From: Mangrovibacterium diazotrophicum
GTDB lineage: Bacteria > Bacteroidota > Bacteroidia > Bacteroidales > Prolixibacteraceae
Length of the DNA: 64,000 nt
NCBI RefSeq assembly: GCF_003610535.1
Contig: NZ_RAPN01000001.1
Location: forward strand, 744,001 to 808,000
Direction of reading: 5' to 3'
Made by a program: the position numbers and the translations under genes. Position 1 is the stretch's first letter. Each line of letters opens with the position of its first letter. The notes beneath the pieces were generated by a model. It was given only the letters and a program-made list of their open reading frames with translations, did no database searches and was not told the DNA's origin. Of the stretch, positions 37,082 to 46,912 are shown piece by piece.

Positions 37082-39868
37082 TTATTGTTTCATTTTGATT
37101 TCAAATTCGTAGCTACCCGATTGAATTTCAAAGGCTGACTTACCATTTACTTTCTCCAGCGGCTTAACCAGTTCTGTAGACTTTTCCGCCGATTGTAAAG
37201 CCCAGGCCCGCACATCTCCCTCCAGTGGTAGGATTACCTTGGCTGTCGTATTCACCGGAACCTCCACATGCAGCGTAAATGAGTCTTCCTTCTTCGTCCA
37301 ATTACTGACGATTGTTCCGTATGGAGAATTGAAAGACACATTCGCAAAAGTCAGATCGTCAACGATCTCCGGTTGAATGACGATCGATTTATATGCTACC
37401 GAATTGTCTGCTTGCCGGATACCTCCCAAGCCTTGGTAAAACCATTCCATCAGGTGACCCAGCATGAGATGATTTAACGATTTTGAAGGCAAAGCCTGCC
37501 ACGACTCAGCCAGCGAATTGGCTCCCATTTTCAGCTGATAGCCATAGCCGGGAACATCGTCGCGGTTATTCATTTCGTAAAGCAATTCCGATTTCCCGAA
37601 GCGGGTCAGCGCATCCACCAGGTAGTGAAATCCAACATCGCCCGCCGTAATTGCTTTACCATCCGATTCAATTTGTTCGATCAAATTATCCAGAACTATA
37701 GGCTCATTTGCCTTGTCAACCAAACCGAGGCTCAGCGGCATTGCCAAAGACGTTTGACTACCTGTTGCATAACTGGCCGAATCTGCTCTGGAAAATTCAA
37801 GATTGAACGCCGTTTTAATCTTTTGAGCCAACTCTTCGAAATGGTCAGCCTGATCTTTTTTATCCAGTTTAGCCGCAACTTTAGCCATCAATTGTGCATC
37901 GTAGAAATAGGTGGCTGTTGCCACCAGCGGAACCGGTGTCAATTGCGCAAATCCCGGCTCATTCGGCCCAACATCGTACCAATCGCCCAAACCGTGCGAA
38001 AGAATATTGTCAGTTGCCTTACTTTCCAGATAACTCATGTAACGCAGCATCATTGGCCAGGCCTGCGTCATCACCTCGGCATCGCCATACCATTTGTAAA
38101 TCAGCCAGGGTAGGATAATGGACGCGCTGCCCCACTCGGGCGAATCGCGAAAAGCGGCATCGTAATACTCAAAATTGATGTATTCGGGCACAATGCTCGG
38201 CACCAAACCTTCATCGGTCTGGGCGTCTTCCATGTCCGCAATCAGCTTTTGGTAAAGCTTATAAATGTCGAAATTGAAGTGTACGCTCGTTCCCATCAAC
38301 TGGGTTTGCTCAATCCAGCCCAGCTTTTCACGGGTTGGGCAATCGGTCATCACCGACTGCAGATTGCTTTTGATGCCCCAGTTGATCAGCTCAAAAATTT
38401 GATTGAAAAGCTCATTGCAACAAGCGAATGTTCCAACCTGAGTAGTCGAGTTTCGGGTATGCAGGGATTGTATTTTCTCCACAGTCGGAAATTGTGAATC
38501 AACAGAATCAGGGCATGCTCCTTCAACCTGCACGTACCGAAAACCAACATACGAGAACCGAGGTTTCCAGCCTACTGAGCCTTCTCCTTTCAACGTATAT
38601 TTAAAGTAATAAGGAGAACCACTGCCTCGCTGACTAACGGAACCATCATCTTTCAAACACTCGCCCGGAGAAAATTTAACGGTTTGGCCTTTTTCTCCTT
38701 TTAGTGTTACATCGATAATTCCTGAGGCATTTTGTCCAAAATCGTAAACCCAAACTGAATCATTTATTTGATTGATCGCAACCGGCTCGAAAGTCGACAT
38801 AACTTTCACCGGATGATTCGGATCCGCTTTTAATTGCCCTGTCGGAGCCTGCACCAATTTCACGGTCTGCCAGGCCTGATCGTCAAAACCAGCTTTGTTC
38901 CAGCCCGGTTGTTCCAAGTTCGCATCATAATCCTCCCCGCCATAAATTCCACTGTAGGTTATTGGCGACGGAGACGTTTTCCAGCTGGAATCGGAGACAA
39001 TTGTTTCCGTGCGACCGTCTGTATATTTTAGTTGCAATTTGCAGATCAATTTTGGAAAACCGTAGGCAATAATCAGTTTCCGGTAGCGCTCGCGGTTGTT
39101 GTAATGAAAGGTATTACCAACGATTGCGCCCAGCGTATTATCTCCTTTCTCGAGCAATTCCGTTACATCGTAACTGTTGTACAAAGCTGTTTTATCGTAG
39201 TGCGTCCAACCGGGAGCCAGGAAAGCATCACCTACTTTTTGTCCGTTAAGCGATGCTTCATATTGCCCCAAACCACTGATAAAAAGTGTCGCTGAAGCCA
39301 GATCACCAGTCACTTCAAACTGCTTACGAAACATGGGAATGACAGCGCGTTCCTCCACCTTGTCTTTCGACGCGTCGCCATAGCCACTAATTCCTTCGAC
39401 CAGTCTTTTTTCGGCAGGCAGATCTTCGTAACCAATCCACTTTGCACCGTTCCAATCGGCTTCATCCGGCAAGCCAAATTGGAAGGAGTTAACTTCACTC
39501 CAACCGGATTCCTTCCCCTTTTCATCCCAAACTTTCACTTTCCAGAAATATTTGGTTCCGGCTTTTAATGACTGACCGGCAAAGGCTGTTAATTGCGATT
39601 GTTTTGATTCTACTTTACCCGAATTCCAAACAGGATTTTTTTCGACATCTTTTGAATCCAGCCCAACGACAATTTCATAGGCAGACTGACTATTCCCATC
39701 AAGATCAGATTGCATCTTCCAGCTAAAACGAGGATGTTGAGTCTCGATTAATGCCAACGAGGTTGAAAATCCCTCAACCGAGCACTCCGAAATCCGAATA
39801 TTCATCTTCGGAGCGGAGCAGGCAAAAAGGAGGTTCAGGCTTAAAAAAAGTACAGTCAGTCGTTTCAT
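37082..39868 (-). CDS. GH78 alpha-L-rhamnosidase, lipoprotein (copy 1)
   Basis: A 928-residue lipoprotein (lipobox LFAC near residue 17). The architecture is that of the GH78 copy at 19830-22652: SVEGFSTSLALIETQHPRFSWKMQ at the N-terminus, beta-sandwich domains, then the (alpha/alpha)6 catalytic domain. The general acid lies in DCPTREKLGWIEQ (near residue 512) and the general base in NSLAESW (near 789). The motifs differ from copy 2 (DERLGWTGD and IWERWD), so the two probably cut different rhamnose linkages. It is the first gene of the nine-gene operon, downstream of a LacI-type operator at 40022-40035. Confidence 0.92.
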   Translation of the reverse strand: MKRLTVLFLSLNLLFACSAPKMNIRISECSVEGFSTSLALIETQHPRFSWKMQSDLDGNSQSAYEIVVGLDSKDVEKNPVWNSGKVESKQSQLTAFAGQSLKAGTKYFWKVKVWDEKGKESGWSEVNSFQFGLPDEADWNGAKWIGYEDLPAEKRLVEGISGYGDASKDKVEERAVIPMFRKQFEVTGDLASATLFISGLGQYEASLNGQKVGDAFLAPGWTHYDKTALYNSYDVTELLEKGDNTLGAIVGNTFHYNNRERYRKLIIAYGFPKLICKLQLKYTDGRTETIVSDSSWKTSPSPITYSGIYGGEDYDANLEQPGWNKAGFDDQAWQTVKLVQAPTGQLKADPNHPVKVMSTFEPVAINQINDSVWVYDFGQNASGIIDVTLKGEKGQTVKFSPGECLKDDGSVSQRGSGSPYYFKYTLKGEGSVGWKPRFSYVGFRYVQVEGACPDSVDSQFPTVEKIQSLHTRNSTTQVGTFACCNELFNQIFELINWGIKSNLQSVMTDCPTREKLGWIEQTQLMGTSVHFNFDIYKLYQKLIADMEDAQTDEGLVPSIVPEYINFEYYDAAFRDSPEWGSASIILPWLIYKWYGDAEVMTQAWPMMLRYMSYLESKATDNILSHGLGDWYDVGPNEPGFAQLTPVPLVATATYFYDAQLMAKVAAKLDKKDQADHFEELAQKIKTAFNLEFSRADSASYATGSQTSLAMPLSLGLVDKANEPIVLDNLIEQIESDGKAITAGDVGFHYLVDALTRFGKSELLYEMNNRDDVPGYGYQLKMGANSLAESWQALPSKSLNHLMLGHLMEWFYQGLGGIRQADNSVAYKSIVIQPEIVDDLTFANVSFNSPYGTIVSNWTKKEDSFTLHVEVPVNTTAKVILPLEGDVRAWALQSAEKSTELVKPLEKVNGKSAFEIQSGSYEFEIKMKQ

Positions 39869-40021
39869 TCGATTTAGTTTTCCGTTCTGCGAACGATTTT
39901 TTAGGTCCGATTCCAGTTCGTTACGCTAATGAAACGTCATTTTTCGCTGCTCCTTCCTGTAAATCTGAAAATTGAACAGCTCTTAACCGAAAGGATAATC
40001 TTCTAATTTCTAGAAAATTAA

Positions 40022-40035
40022 TGATAACGTTTACA
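40022..40035. promoter_or_regulatory. LacI-type operator variant before the GH78 operon
   Basis: TGATAACGTTTACA is the exact reverse complement of the site at 353-366 and matches the palindromic consensus at 12 of 14 positions. It lies 154 bp upstream of the GH78 start at 39868. Confidence 0.55.
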
Positions 40036-40174
40036 TTTTGTATTTCACTGAATTTGTGAACTTTAATATTAGGTAATTATTTTTTAATTTGAAAACGTTA
40101 CGAATAATTTTCGACATAAAATTTCGTCATATTTCAGTTTCACTAGTGTGTTAGAAACCAACTACCAATAAACA

Positions 40175-40204
40175 CGAACAGAGACTCGGAAGAATCTCTG
40201 TTCG
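40175..40204 (-). terminator. Hairpin after susD, possible weak terminator
   Basis: Arms CGAACAGAGA (40175-40184) and TCTCTGTTCG (40195-40204) form a perfect 10-bp stem with a 10-nt loop, 18 bp beyond the susD stop codon. The minus-strand sequence after it (TGTTTATTGG) has only a weak U-run, so it may be a leaky terminator or a 3'-end stabiliser. Confidence 0.55.
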
Positions 40205-40222
40205 CTTTCATGTTTTTCAGAT

Positions 40223-41755
40223 TTAATAGCCTGGGTTTTGATCCAGATTGGGGTTAGAATTCAGCTGAGGCTGAGGAATTGGATAAATACTGCGTGTTTC
40301 AGGCGAGTCACTATCCTTGAAAGTCCAGCGCCCCTGAGTGAAATCGCTAAAACGGACTTGGTCATTTCTTCGCCAGCCTTCGCCAGCAAATTCCCAACCG
40401 CGCTCTGCCAACATAGCATCCATGGTTAACGTAGAAGTTGTATACAATTTTCCCGATGGATCTTCGAAAGCTCTCGTTCTCACTTCATTTACCAAATCAA
40501 CAGCCACATCAGTTGCTGCGCCACCGTTTTTACGCATCACAGCTTCCGCTTTCATCAATAATACATCGGCATAACGAATCACCGCATAATCGCAAGAGAC
40601 AGTCCAGTTCTTAGCACCAGTGTAATCATACTTAGCTAAACGAGCCCCTTCGTCTTCGTATGATCCTTCAAGAGAAGTCAGGTCTATAGAATATGAAAGA
40701 GGCTTACCAGCTAACTCCTGATTACAATAAAGTTGTTCGCCACTGGATGATAATTGAGGGCCAACTAACCAACAATTCCTTCGAATATCATTTTCATCGT
40801 AGGAGCGGTAGAACGAGGGCATCGCACAGAAACCATTCCATCCTCCGGCCTCCATGTTAAAGGTTTTGTTGGCTGTAAAATGTAAAGTCCAATATTGAAA
40901 CTGGTTCATATATCCCCAGGTAGTTGTATAAGTATCGTCGAAAGGAATCACAAAAATATTTTCCGAGGAACCTTCATTCTCAATCGCGAAGTTTGAATAA
41001 TAATCGCTAGCCAACGAATAACCTCCGTTAGTAATAATATCATCGCAGGCTGAAATACATTCATCCCACATTTCCTCACCAACATACACTTCTGCATTTA
41101 GATATAATTTAGCCAGAATAGCTTGTGCAGCATAGTAGTGCATGCGACCGTACGTCGTCATATCCTTGGCTTTACTCAATACATCGAGACTACTTTCCAA
41201 TTCAGAACGTATAAATTCAAAAACTTCCGCACGCGTGTTGTTCTCCGGAGCATAACCATCCGGAACGTCGAAATCTTCTACGATCGGAATATTTCCAAAT
41301 GCGTCCATTCCACTGAAATAAGCGAAGGCCCTAACGGCTTTCAGTTCATTCATAATGCTGATCAAGGCATCGCTTTTATCTTCAATAAGATCGAACTGGT
41401 ATAAAATTCGGTTACAGTTTGAAATGGTGTTGTAAACATACTTCCATGCATCGTTGAAATATCCTTCTTCCGAAGTCCAGGTATGCAAAGCCAAACGGCG
41501 ATAAATTCCACCGTTATCCCAGTGGATTCCCCGGGTCGGTAATACCGCCTCGTCGGTAGACAGTTCGTTAATGCCCCACATGCCGGACACCTGAACCAAG
41601 CCTCTTAATTCGTTATATGCAGGCCCTGCTGCAGCCAGCACCTGTTTTTCAGTCTGATAAAAATCGTCACTCACGATGGTATCGTACACTTCCTCATCCA
41701 GGTTTGTACACGACCACATGCTGAACAATGTAAATAGTATTATTAGTTTTTTCAT
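40223..41755 (-). CDS. susD: SusD/RagB-family outer-membrane glycan-binding lipoprotein
   Basis: A 510-residue surface lipoprotein (lipobox WSC near residue 16, then TNLDEEVYDTIVSDDFYQTEKQ). The helical SusD fold with tetratricopeptide-like repeats is suggested by DAWKYVYNTISNCNRILYQFD, AVRAFAYFSGMDAFGNIPIV and YAAQAILAKLYLNAEVY. The C-terminal MLAERGWEFAGEGWRRNDQVRF is the usual RagB end block. It binds oligosaccharide at the cell surface and closes the SusC pore as a lid. It lies 12 bp after susC, as expected. Substrate specificity cannot be read from sequence. Confidence 0.95.
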   Translation of the reverse strand: MKKLIILFTLFSMWSCTNLDEEVYDTIVSDDFYQTEKQVLAAAGPAYNELRGLVQVSGMWGINELSTDEAVLPTRGIHWDNGGIYRRLALHTWTSEEGYFNDAWKYVYNTISNCNRILYQFDLIEDKSDALISIMNELKAVRAFAYFSGMDAFGNIPIVEDFDVPDGYAPENNTRAEVFEFIRSELESSLDVLSKAKDMTTYGRMHYYAAQAILAKLYLNAEVYVGEEMWDECISACDDIITNGGYSLASDYYSNFAIENEGSSENIFVIPFDDTYTTTWGYMNQFQYWTLHFTANKTFNMEAGGWNGFCAMPSFYRSYDENDIRRNCWLVGPQLSSSGEQLYCNQELAGKPLSYSIDLTSLEGSYEDEGARLAKYDYTGAKNWTVSCDYAVIRYADVLLMKAEAVMRKNGGAATDVAVDLVNEVRTRAFEDPSGKLYTTSTLTMDAMLAERGWEFAGEGWRRNDQVRFSDFTQGRWTFKDSDSPETRSIYPIPQPQLNSNPNLDQNPGY

Positions 41756-41767
41756 GATTGATCAGGT

Positions 41768-44700
41768 TTAAAATTTAATATTAATGCCTAGTGTGTACGT
41801 ACGTGTACTAGGATAATCTCCGCGATCGTCAGAACCTGGCGTCAGACCGCCAATTGCACCTTCCGGATCAATTCCTTTGTACCCTGTAATTACAAGCAGG
41901 TTGGTACCTGTAAAAAAGATTCGTCCGGACTTCAACCACTTTTTGCTTTTCAATGGCAACGTATAACCAAGAGTCAGGTTGTCTAACTTTACAAAATCGC
42001 CGTTTTCGACATAGTAACTGGAGAAGTTTTGCGTGTCCCAAATTTCTGAATCCATGGCCGATTTCATAATATTCAACGGTAACATGATCGGGTTTTCGTA
42101 GAAAATCCTTTTCATATTAATGATCTGGTGACCAAACATTCCCCGGAACATGATTGACATATCCCAGTTTTTGTACTGTAGGGTATTCGTTAAACCAGCA
42201 TAGAAATCAGGGATACCATTTCCAATGTCGGTGCGGTCTTCAACGGTAATCTCGCCATCACCATTTGTATCCTGGAAGATCCACTCGCCATCTGCAGTCA
42301 GACCTTCGTACACGTAACCATGAATATTACCAATTGATCCGCCTTCATAGTAGCGGTGTGTCCAGGCTGATACTCCGGGAGAACCAATCTCGCCAACATT
42401 ACGATACTCCAACTGGTAGTATTCATTTGACAATGAAAGCAATTTATTTTTTCGCCAATCGCCATTCAGTGAAATATTCCATTTGAAATCTTTCTTATTA
42501 ATAGCCACCGCGTTCAAGCTAACTTCGATACCTGAATTACGCATTGAACCCACGTTAGCCATGGTTTCTTCATAAAGGTTTGGAGGAACTGGCACATCGT
42601 ACAAATTCAACAAGTCTTTAGTGTCACGCACATAAAAATCGACTGTACCACTCCAAATTCCATGATTGACAGACCAGTCTACCCCCACGTTATATTCGTG
42701 TTTGGTCTCCCATTTCAGGTTTGGATTCGGATTACTCACCGGCCCATATCCAGGAATAAACTCTCCATTGTAAAAGAAAAAGCCAGATTGTCCCATTCTC
42801 GACAGCGACAAGTATGGATCGATGCCCTGATTACCTGTTACCCCGTACCCAGCACGAATTTTCAGTTGGTCGAGCGATGAGTTGCCCATAAAGCTTTCCT
42901 GAGTTAAATCCCATGCTCCAGAGACAGCAGGGAAAGTACCCCACTTATTATTATCTCCGAACTTTGAAGATCCCTCGCGACGTACACTTGCCGACAGAAA
43001 ATATTTCCCTTTGTAATTATAGGAAGCCCGAGCAAAGAACCCAACCAGACGGTTCTTGGTTTTATACGAACTCATATCTGCGTTCCCGTCTGTCAACTTT
43101 GTACCTGAGCCTAGATCGTTGTACAATAGATCGTCGGAAATGAAGTTGGCATTTTCCGCTTCAAACCCTTCGTTTACAAACTCCTGGAACGAATACCCGG
43201 CTGTAGCACTCACAATGTGCTCGCCAAATTCCTTGTTGAAATCGATTGTTGTTTCGAGTGTCTTTGTTTCGCTGGCCGATGCAGTCCGGCTTGCTAATCC
43301 TGTTGTACCTGCCGTTTCCTGTGTAAAAGCGTAACTAGGCTCGTAATACCCATCCAATGAACGGTATCTTTGAACACCGCCGACAGCACCTGCTTTTAGC
43401 GACTCGGTAAGGTATAACTCTGCTCCAAGATTAGCAAACAAAGAAGAGGAAGTATTATCCCTAGTTCGTTCAAGCAACTGTCCAACCGGGTTTTCGTATT
43501 GCCAACCGTCAATCTCGAAAAAGCTTCCATCTTCGTTGTAAACAGGCTCGGTTGGGTTACGCTTGATTGCCTGGCGGAAAGCATCGTAGTTCACAGGATG
43601 ATCAGTTCGATCAGACAAGCCCAGTTGAACTGTAAACTGCAGCTTATCGTTCAATGCCAATTGACGTAAATTCAGATTCGCGCGATACTCATCCAGTTCC
43701 GAAGTCAACATCACCCCTTCCTGTTGCGTGTAGTAAAGCGACATACGATAAGTCGTTTTATTCATGCCTCCGCTAAAAGACAAGTGTTGAACATGACTAA
43801 GTGGCGTTCGAACAATTTCATCAAACCAATCTGTATCATAACCATAATCAACCATACCTGCCGCAACCTCTGGATGGGTTGTTTCAAGTTTGGTTTTCAT
43901 TTGGCGGTACTCATCGGCATTGAGGACTTCTACCCTCTTGAGAATAGACTGTGTAGTGTATTTCGAAGTAAACTCAACCTGCATATTGCCTTGTTTTCCG
44001 CGTTTGGTTGTAACCAAAATTACCCCATTGGTACCGCGTGTTCCGTAGATCGCCGCAGCAGAACCATCTTTCAGAATGTCCATCGACTCAATATCTTCAG
44101 GAGCAATTGAATTCAGGTCACCACCAGGAATTCCGTCTACGACAACTAATGGTTCCTGATCGGCACTGATTGACGATGAACCACGCAGACGAATTTCAAA
44201 ACCTTCAGTTGGGTCTCCCCCATTCGTCCTGGTAATGCTCAAACCAGCCACTTTACCTTGTATCAGTTGCATTGGATCGCTGGCTGCAACCTCGTTAAAA
44301 TCTTCAGCCTTCACCGAAGACACAGAACCGGTCAACTCACGTTTTTTGACGGTACCATACCCAATGGCTACCACCTCTTCCAATCCAATGGTTTCTTCTT
44401 CGAGTTGTACGTCGATGGTTTGGCGACCGTCGATGCTCACTTCCTGAGAACGCATCCCGACGAATGAAAATACCAAAACAGCATCTGTCGGAATATCAGT
44501 TAAACTATAGTTACCTTCGAAATCGGTGATACCACCAATCGAAGTCCCTTTTACAATTATAGTTGCACCTGGAATAGCGGTACCATCGCTTTGGGTCACC
44601 TTCCCTTTTACAGATATGGTCTGTTGCATCTGCAACATGCCAGTCTGAGCATCTTTATCATCAGATATTACAATGTATCGGCCCATAAATTCGTAATGTA

Positions 44701-45019
44701 CCGCCGAATTTTTCAATACAAGATCAAGAACGTCAGCAATGTTCTTATTCTCGATCTTTAAATCCATCCGTTCACTCGTATTTAAATTTTTACTGTTGTA
44801 CGCAATTTGGTAGTTCGTTTGCGCTTCAATGACATCAAAAATCTCTACAACCGAGGCTTGCTTCAGGTCCATTGATACAGTCGTTAGCTGCGAATAAGAA
44901 TTCGATGCTAAGGCCATAAACCCGGAAAGGACTAGCATGAAGGTTAGTTTCATAACTCTCATCATTTTTTTGCATAGTGGATACCTCCACCAATGCAGGT
45001 CGATTTTACTTTTTTTCAT
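41768..45019 (-). CDS. susC: SusC/RagA-family TonB-linked outer-membrane transporter
   Basis: A 1083-residue outer-membrane protein. After the leader (residues 1-44) come an STN domain (about 47-120, VSMDLKQASVVEIFDVIEAQ), which can signal to a FecR anti-sigma factor. Next are a carboxypeptidase-regulatory-like domain (about 132-210), the plug with LEEVVAIGYGTVKKRELTGSVS and IYGTRGTNGVILVTTKRG, and a beta-barrel ending TYTLGINIKF. The STN domain and the adjacent sigma/anti-sigma genes show a trans-envelope signalling transporter: binding of the glycan fragment would activate the ECF sigma factor. It imports oligosaccharides with SusD using TonB energy. Confidence 0.95.
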   Translation of the reverse strand: MKKSKIDLHWWRYPLCKKMMRVMKLTFMLVLSGFMALASNSYSQLTTVSMDLKQASVVEIFDVIEAQTNYQIAYNSKNLNTSERMDLKIENKNIADVLDLVLKNSAVHYEFMGRYIVISDDKDAQTGMLQMQQTISVKGKVTQSDGTAIPGATIIVKGTSIGGITDFEGNYSLTDIPTDAVLVFSFVGMRSQEVSIDGRQTIDVQLEEETIGLEEVVAIGYGTVKKRELTGSVSSVKAEDFNEVAASDPMQLIQGKVAGLSITRTNGGDPTEGFEIRLRGSSSISADQEPLVVVDGIPGGDLNSIAPEDIESMDILKDGSAAAIYGTRGTNGVILVTTKRGKQGNMQVEFTSKYTTQSILKRVEVLNADEYRQMKTKLETTHPEVAAGMVDYGYDTDWFDEIVRTPLSHVQHLSFSGGMNKTTYRMSLYYTQQEGVMLTSELDEYRANLNLRQLALNDKLQFTVQLGLSDRTDHPVNYDAFRQAIKRNPTEPVYNEDGSFFEIDGWQYENPVGQLLERTRDNTSSSLFANLGAELYLTESLKAGAVGGVQRYRSLDGYYEPSYAFTQETAGTTGLASRTASASETKTLETTIDFNKEFGEHIVSATAGYSFQEFVNEGFEAENANFISDDLLYNDLGSGTKLTDGNADMSSYKTKNRLVGFFARASYNYKGKYFLSASVRREGSSKFGDNNKWGTFPAVSGAWDLTQESFMGNSSLDQLKIRAGYGVTGNQGIDPYLSLSRMGQSGFFFYNGEFIPGYGPVSNPNPNLKWETKHEYNVGVDWSVNHGIWSGTVDFYVRDTKDLLNLYDVPVPPNLYEETMANVGSMRNSGIEVSLNAVAINKKDFKWNISLNGDWRKNKLLSLSNEYYQLEYRNVGEIGSPGVSAWTHRYYEGGSIGNIHGYVYEGLTADGEWIFQDTNGDGEITVEDRTDIGNGIPDFYAGLTNTLQYKNWDMSIMFRGMFGHQIINMKRIFYENPIMLPLNIMKSAMDSEIWDTQNFSSYYVENGDFVKLDNLTLGYTLPLKSKKWLKSGRIFFTGTNLLVITGYKGIDPEGAIGGLTPGSDDRGDYPSTRTYTLGINIKF

Positions 45020-45062
45020 ATGTTTGTTTAGTTTTTCGTTAAACGTTTGTTTACGAATTTGG

Positions 45063-45093
45063 CGGGTAGTGTATGTTGGCGCAGAACTACCCG
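45063..45093. other. Hairpin between fecR and susC
   Basis: Arms CGGGTAGT (45063-45070) and ACTACCCG (45086-45093) with a 15-nt loop. On the minus strand no U-run follows, so it is not a normal terminator. A T-tract follows only on the plus strand, where no gene is present. It could be an RNA processing or attenuation element in front of susC. Confidence 0.4.
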
Positions 45094-45109
45094 TTTTTGT
45101 TTGGTTACA

Positions 45110-46123
45110 TTAGCTTAAGTTTTGTTTTTTGATTGTGATATTCTTGTTATTTATCTTGTATTCGATGTGCATGATTTTCCCCATGATTTCCATGAGCCGT
45201 TCAATACTTTCCTCCTTGTCCAACTCCAGCGTAAGTTGCTCGTTTTCCATTTCAGCGGGATCATATTGAATTTGTACGTTATACCAACGCTCAATTTTGC
45301 GCACCACTTCATCAAAACTGTCATCCGCAAAAACCAAATGGTTATCTTTCCATGCAACCACATTGCTTTCGTTAAATCCGCTTTTTTTCAGGCTATTTTG
45401 GTCCAGGTTGAAATCAATTTTCTCTCCCGGAAGCATTGCAATTTTTTGACTACGCTCTCCATCCTTCAATAGTAAATTTACCCGGCCACTCAACAGCGAA
45501 GTCTCAATTTGCTGCTCATCCGGATATGCTTTTACATTAAAACGGGTTCCTAAGACCTCCACCGTAGCACGTCCCATTAGCACCCGGAATTTTTCGTGTT
45601 TGAACTTCGAGACTTCGAAATAAGCTTCACCTTCCAATTGGACCTCACGATCCCTACTTCTCAGAAAATTGGTTGGATATTTTAAGCGTGAATCCGAATT
45701 TAACCAAACATGAGTTCCATCAGCCATAACCATTTCCGACTTTTGCCCCCGAGGAACAATAATCTCAGTGTAGTCTGTCGTCAAATCACTGTTAGTTCTG
45801 AAAAAGTAGTATGTAAACAAGAGAATTATAGGAAGAATTAAAATTGCGGCAACGCGCTGAAACACCTTTAAGAACTTTATGGAGGAAGAAATTTTTCGGT
45901 TTTGTTGTGACTGGTATTCGTAATTGATCTCCTGCACCAGATCGTCAAATTGAAGTGCACTTTCCACTTCGTTACTCATATCCCAGATGCGCTGTACCCA
46001 ATTATTTAGCAGAATTGTGTTAGCAGGATCGTCAATCCATTTTTTCAGGCTTCTCAGTTCTTCTGCTGTTAGAGGTTCTCGTTGCAGGAAACGATTTAAA
46101 AGAAGATCTATTTTAGGGTTCAT
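45110..46123 (-). CDS. FecR-family anti-sigma factor
   Basis: A 337-residue inner-membrane regulator. The N-terminal cytoplasmic part (residues 1-80) holds the sigma-binding helices, a single transmembrane segment covers about residues 88-108 (VAAILILPIILLFTYYFF), and a periplasmic FecR domain follows (IIVPRGQKSEMVMADGTHVWLNSDS, VQLEGEAYFEV, VEVLGTRFNVKAY). A C-terminal DUF4974/STN-like domain (DDSFDEVVRKIERWYNVQI) completes it. It receives the signal from the STN domain of SusC and releases the sigma factor. It lies 63 bp after the sigma gene. Confidence 0.93.
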   Translation of the reverse strand: MNPKIDLLLNRFLQREPLTAEELRSLKKWIDDPANTILLNNWVQRIWDMSNEVESALQFDDLVQEINYEYQSQQNRKISSSIKFLKVFQRVAAILILPIILLFTYYFFRTNSDLTTDYTEIIVPRGQKSEMVMADGTHVWLNSDSRLKYPTNFLRSRDREVQLEGEAYFEVSKFKHEKFRVLMGRATVEVLGTRFNVKAYPDEQQIETSLLSGRVNLLLKDGERSQKIAMLPGEKIDFNLDQNSLKKSGFNESNVVAWKDNHLVFADDSFDEVVRKIERWYNVQIQYDPAEMENEQLTLELDKEESIERLMEIMGKIMHIEYKINNKNITIKKQNLS

Positions 46124-46186
46124 AGCACGAGCTTTTACTCCTATTACGAACCTGTGTTAGGTTTTCCGTGAAGGCAAAAACAAAAA

Positions 46187-46768
46187 TTATTTGAAAAAAA
46201 TTGAAAAAAGCATTATCTGCGCCTTGGTGAGTTCTTTACGAATGTAATTCAACGCGTGCCGAATCTGCGAATCAACGGTATTTTCAGAAATCTCCAGTCG
46301 ACCGGCAATTTGCTTATAGCTCAAACCTTCAAATCGACTCATTCTAAAAATTTGCTTTCGTCTTTCCGGTAAATTTTCAATCAATGCCACGACCTTATCT
46401 TCCAGTTCCTTGCGCCAATCCCCTTCCTCCTGGTCCGTAACATGAAGATCAATCATCGCTTCATTTCCTACAAAATAAAGCTTTCGGGTGATGCCCTTTC
46501 GCAACTGGTCAACAACCTCGTGCCGGGCAATGGTAAATATGAAAGATACAAAGGCACGATCCGGATTTACTTTTTCGCGCTGAGTCCACAACTTTATAAA
46601 AACACGTTGCACCACATCGTCTGCATCCAGCTGGGAGGGAGCAAACTTCAATACAAAACCATTCAGTTTTGATTTGTAACGGTGGAACAAGATCTCAAAA
46701 GCCATCTGATCACCTGAGACAAAGCGTTCGACCAACTCTCTTTCAGTATTGAGCTCAAGTTTGGGCAA
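46187..46768 (-). CDS. ECF RNA polymerase sigma factor
   Basis: A 193-residue sigma-70-family factor of the Bacteroidota extracytoplasmic-function type. Region 2 is RYKSKLNGFVLKFAPSQLDADDVVQRVFIKLW. Region 4 holds LPERRKQIFRMSRFEGLSYKQIAGRLEISENTVDSQIRHAL, the -35-binding helix-turn-helix. It forms the signalling chain SusC - FecR - sigma with its downstream neighbours and most likely activates the susCD operon. A hairpin lies at 46814-46842 just upstream. Confidence 0.95.
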   Translation of the reverse strand: MPKLELNTERELVERFVSGDQMAFEILFHRYKSKLNGFVLKFAPSQLDADDVVQRVFIKLWTQREKVNPDRAFVSFIFTIARHEVVDQLRKGITRKLYFVGNEAMIDLHVTDQEEGDWRKELEDKVVALIENLPERRKQIFRMSRFEGLSYKQIAGRLEISENTVDSQIRHALNYIRKELTKAQIMLFSIFFK

Positions 46769-46813
46769 GTTCTATTCGTTAATTAGGATTTGCTACGAAA
46801 GTAAACAGCTTTA

Positions 46814-46842
46814 AGGAGAAAGCAAAGTTTGCCTCTTCTCCT
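46814..46842. other. Hairpin between GH28 and the sigma factor gene
   Basis: Arms AGGAGAA (46814-46820) and TTCTCCT (46836-46842) with possible inner pairing. It lies between the GH28 stop codon and the sigma gene start; on the minus strand a weak TTAAAGC follows. It may end part of the GH28 transcript. Confidence 0.35.
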
Positions 46843-46912
46843 GGTATATTAATCGACGGATTTAATAGAGGTTAAATGAAATTTATCAAGTCTACAGAAA
46901 AAATTAGGACGA

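Larger units (their letters stand above)
39869..40222. other. Intergenic region between susD and the GH78 operon
   Basis: This 354-bp gap has no gene. It contains the susD-distal hairpin (40175-40204), a LacI-type operator (40022-40035) and AT-rich sequence between them. It presumably holds the promoter of the GH78 operon, but I found no exact TAnnTTTG box on the minus strand. Confidence 0.6.

Noticed and set aside
45038-45056. GTTAAACGTTTGTTTAC near susC as a LacI site
   Set aside because: Only the inner AAACGTTT matches; flanks do not fit, and susC has its own sigma/anti-sigma control.
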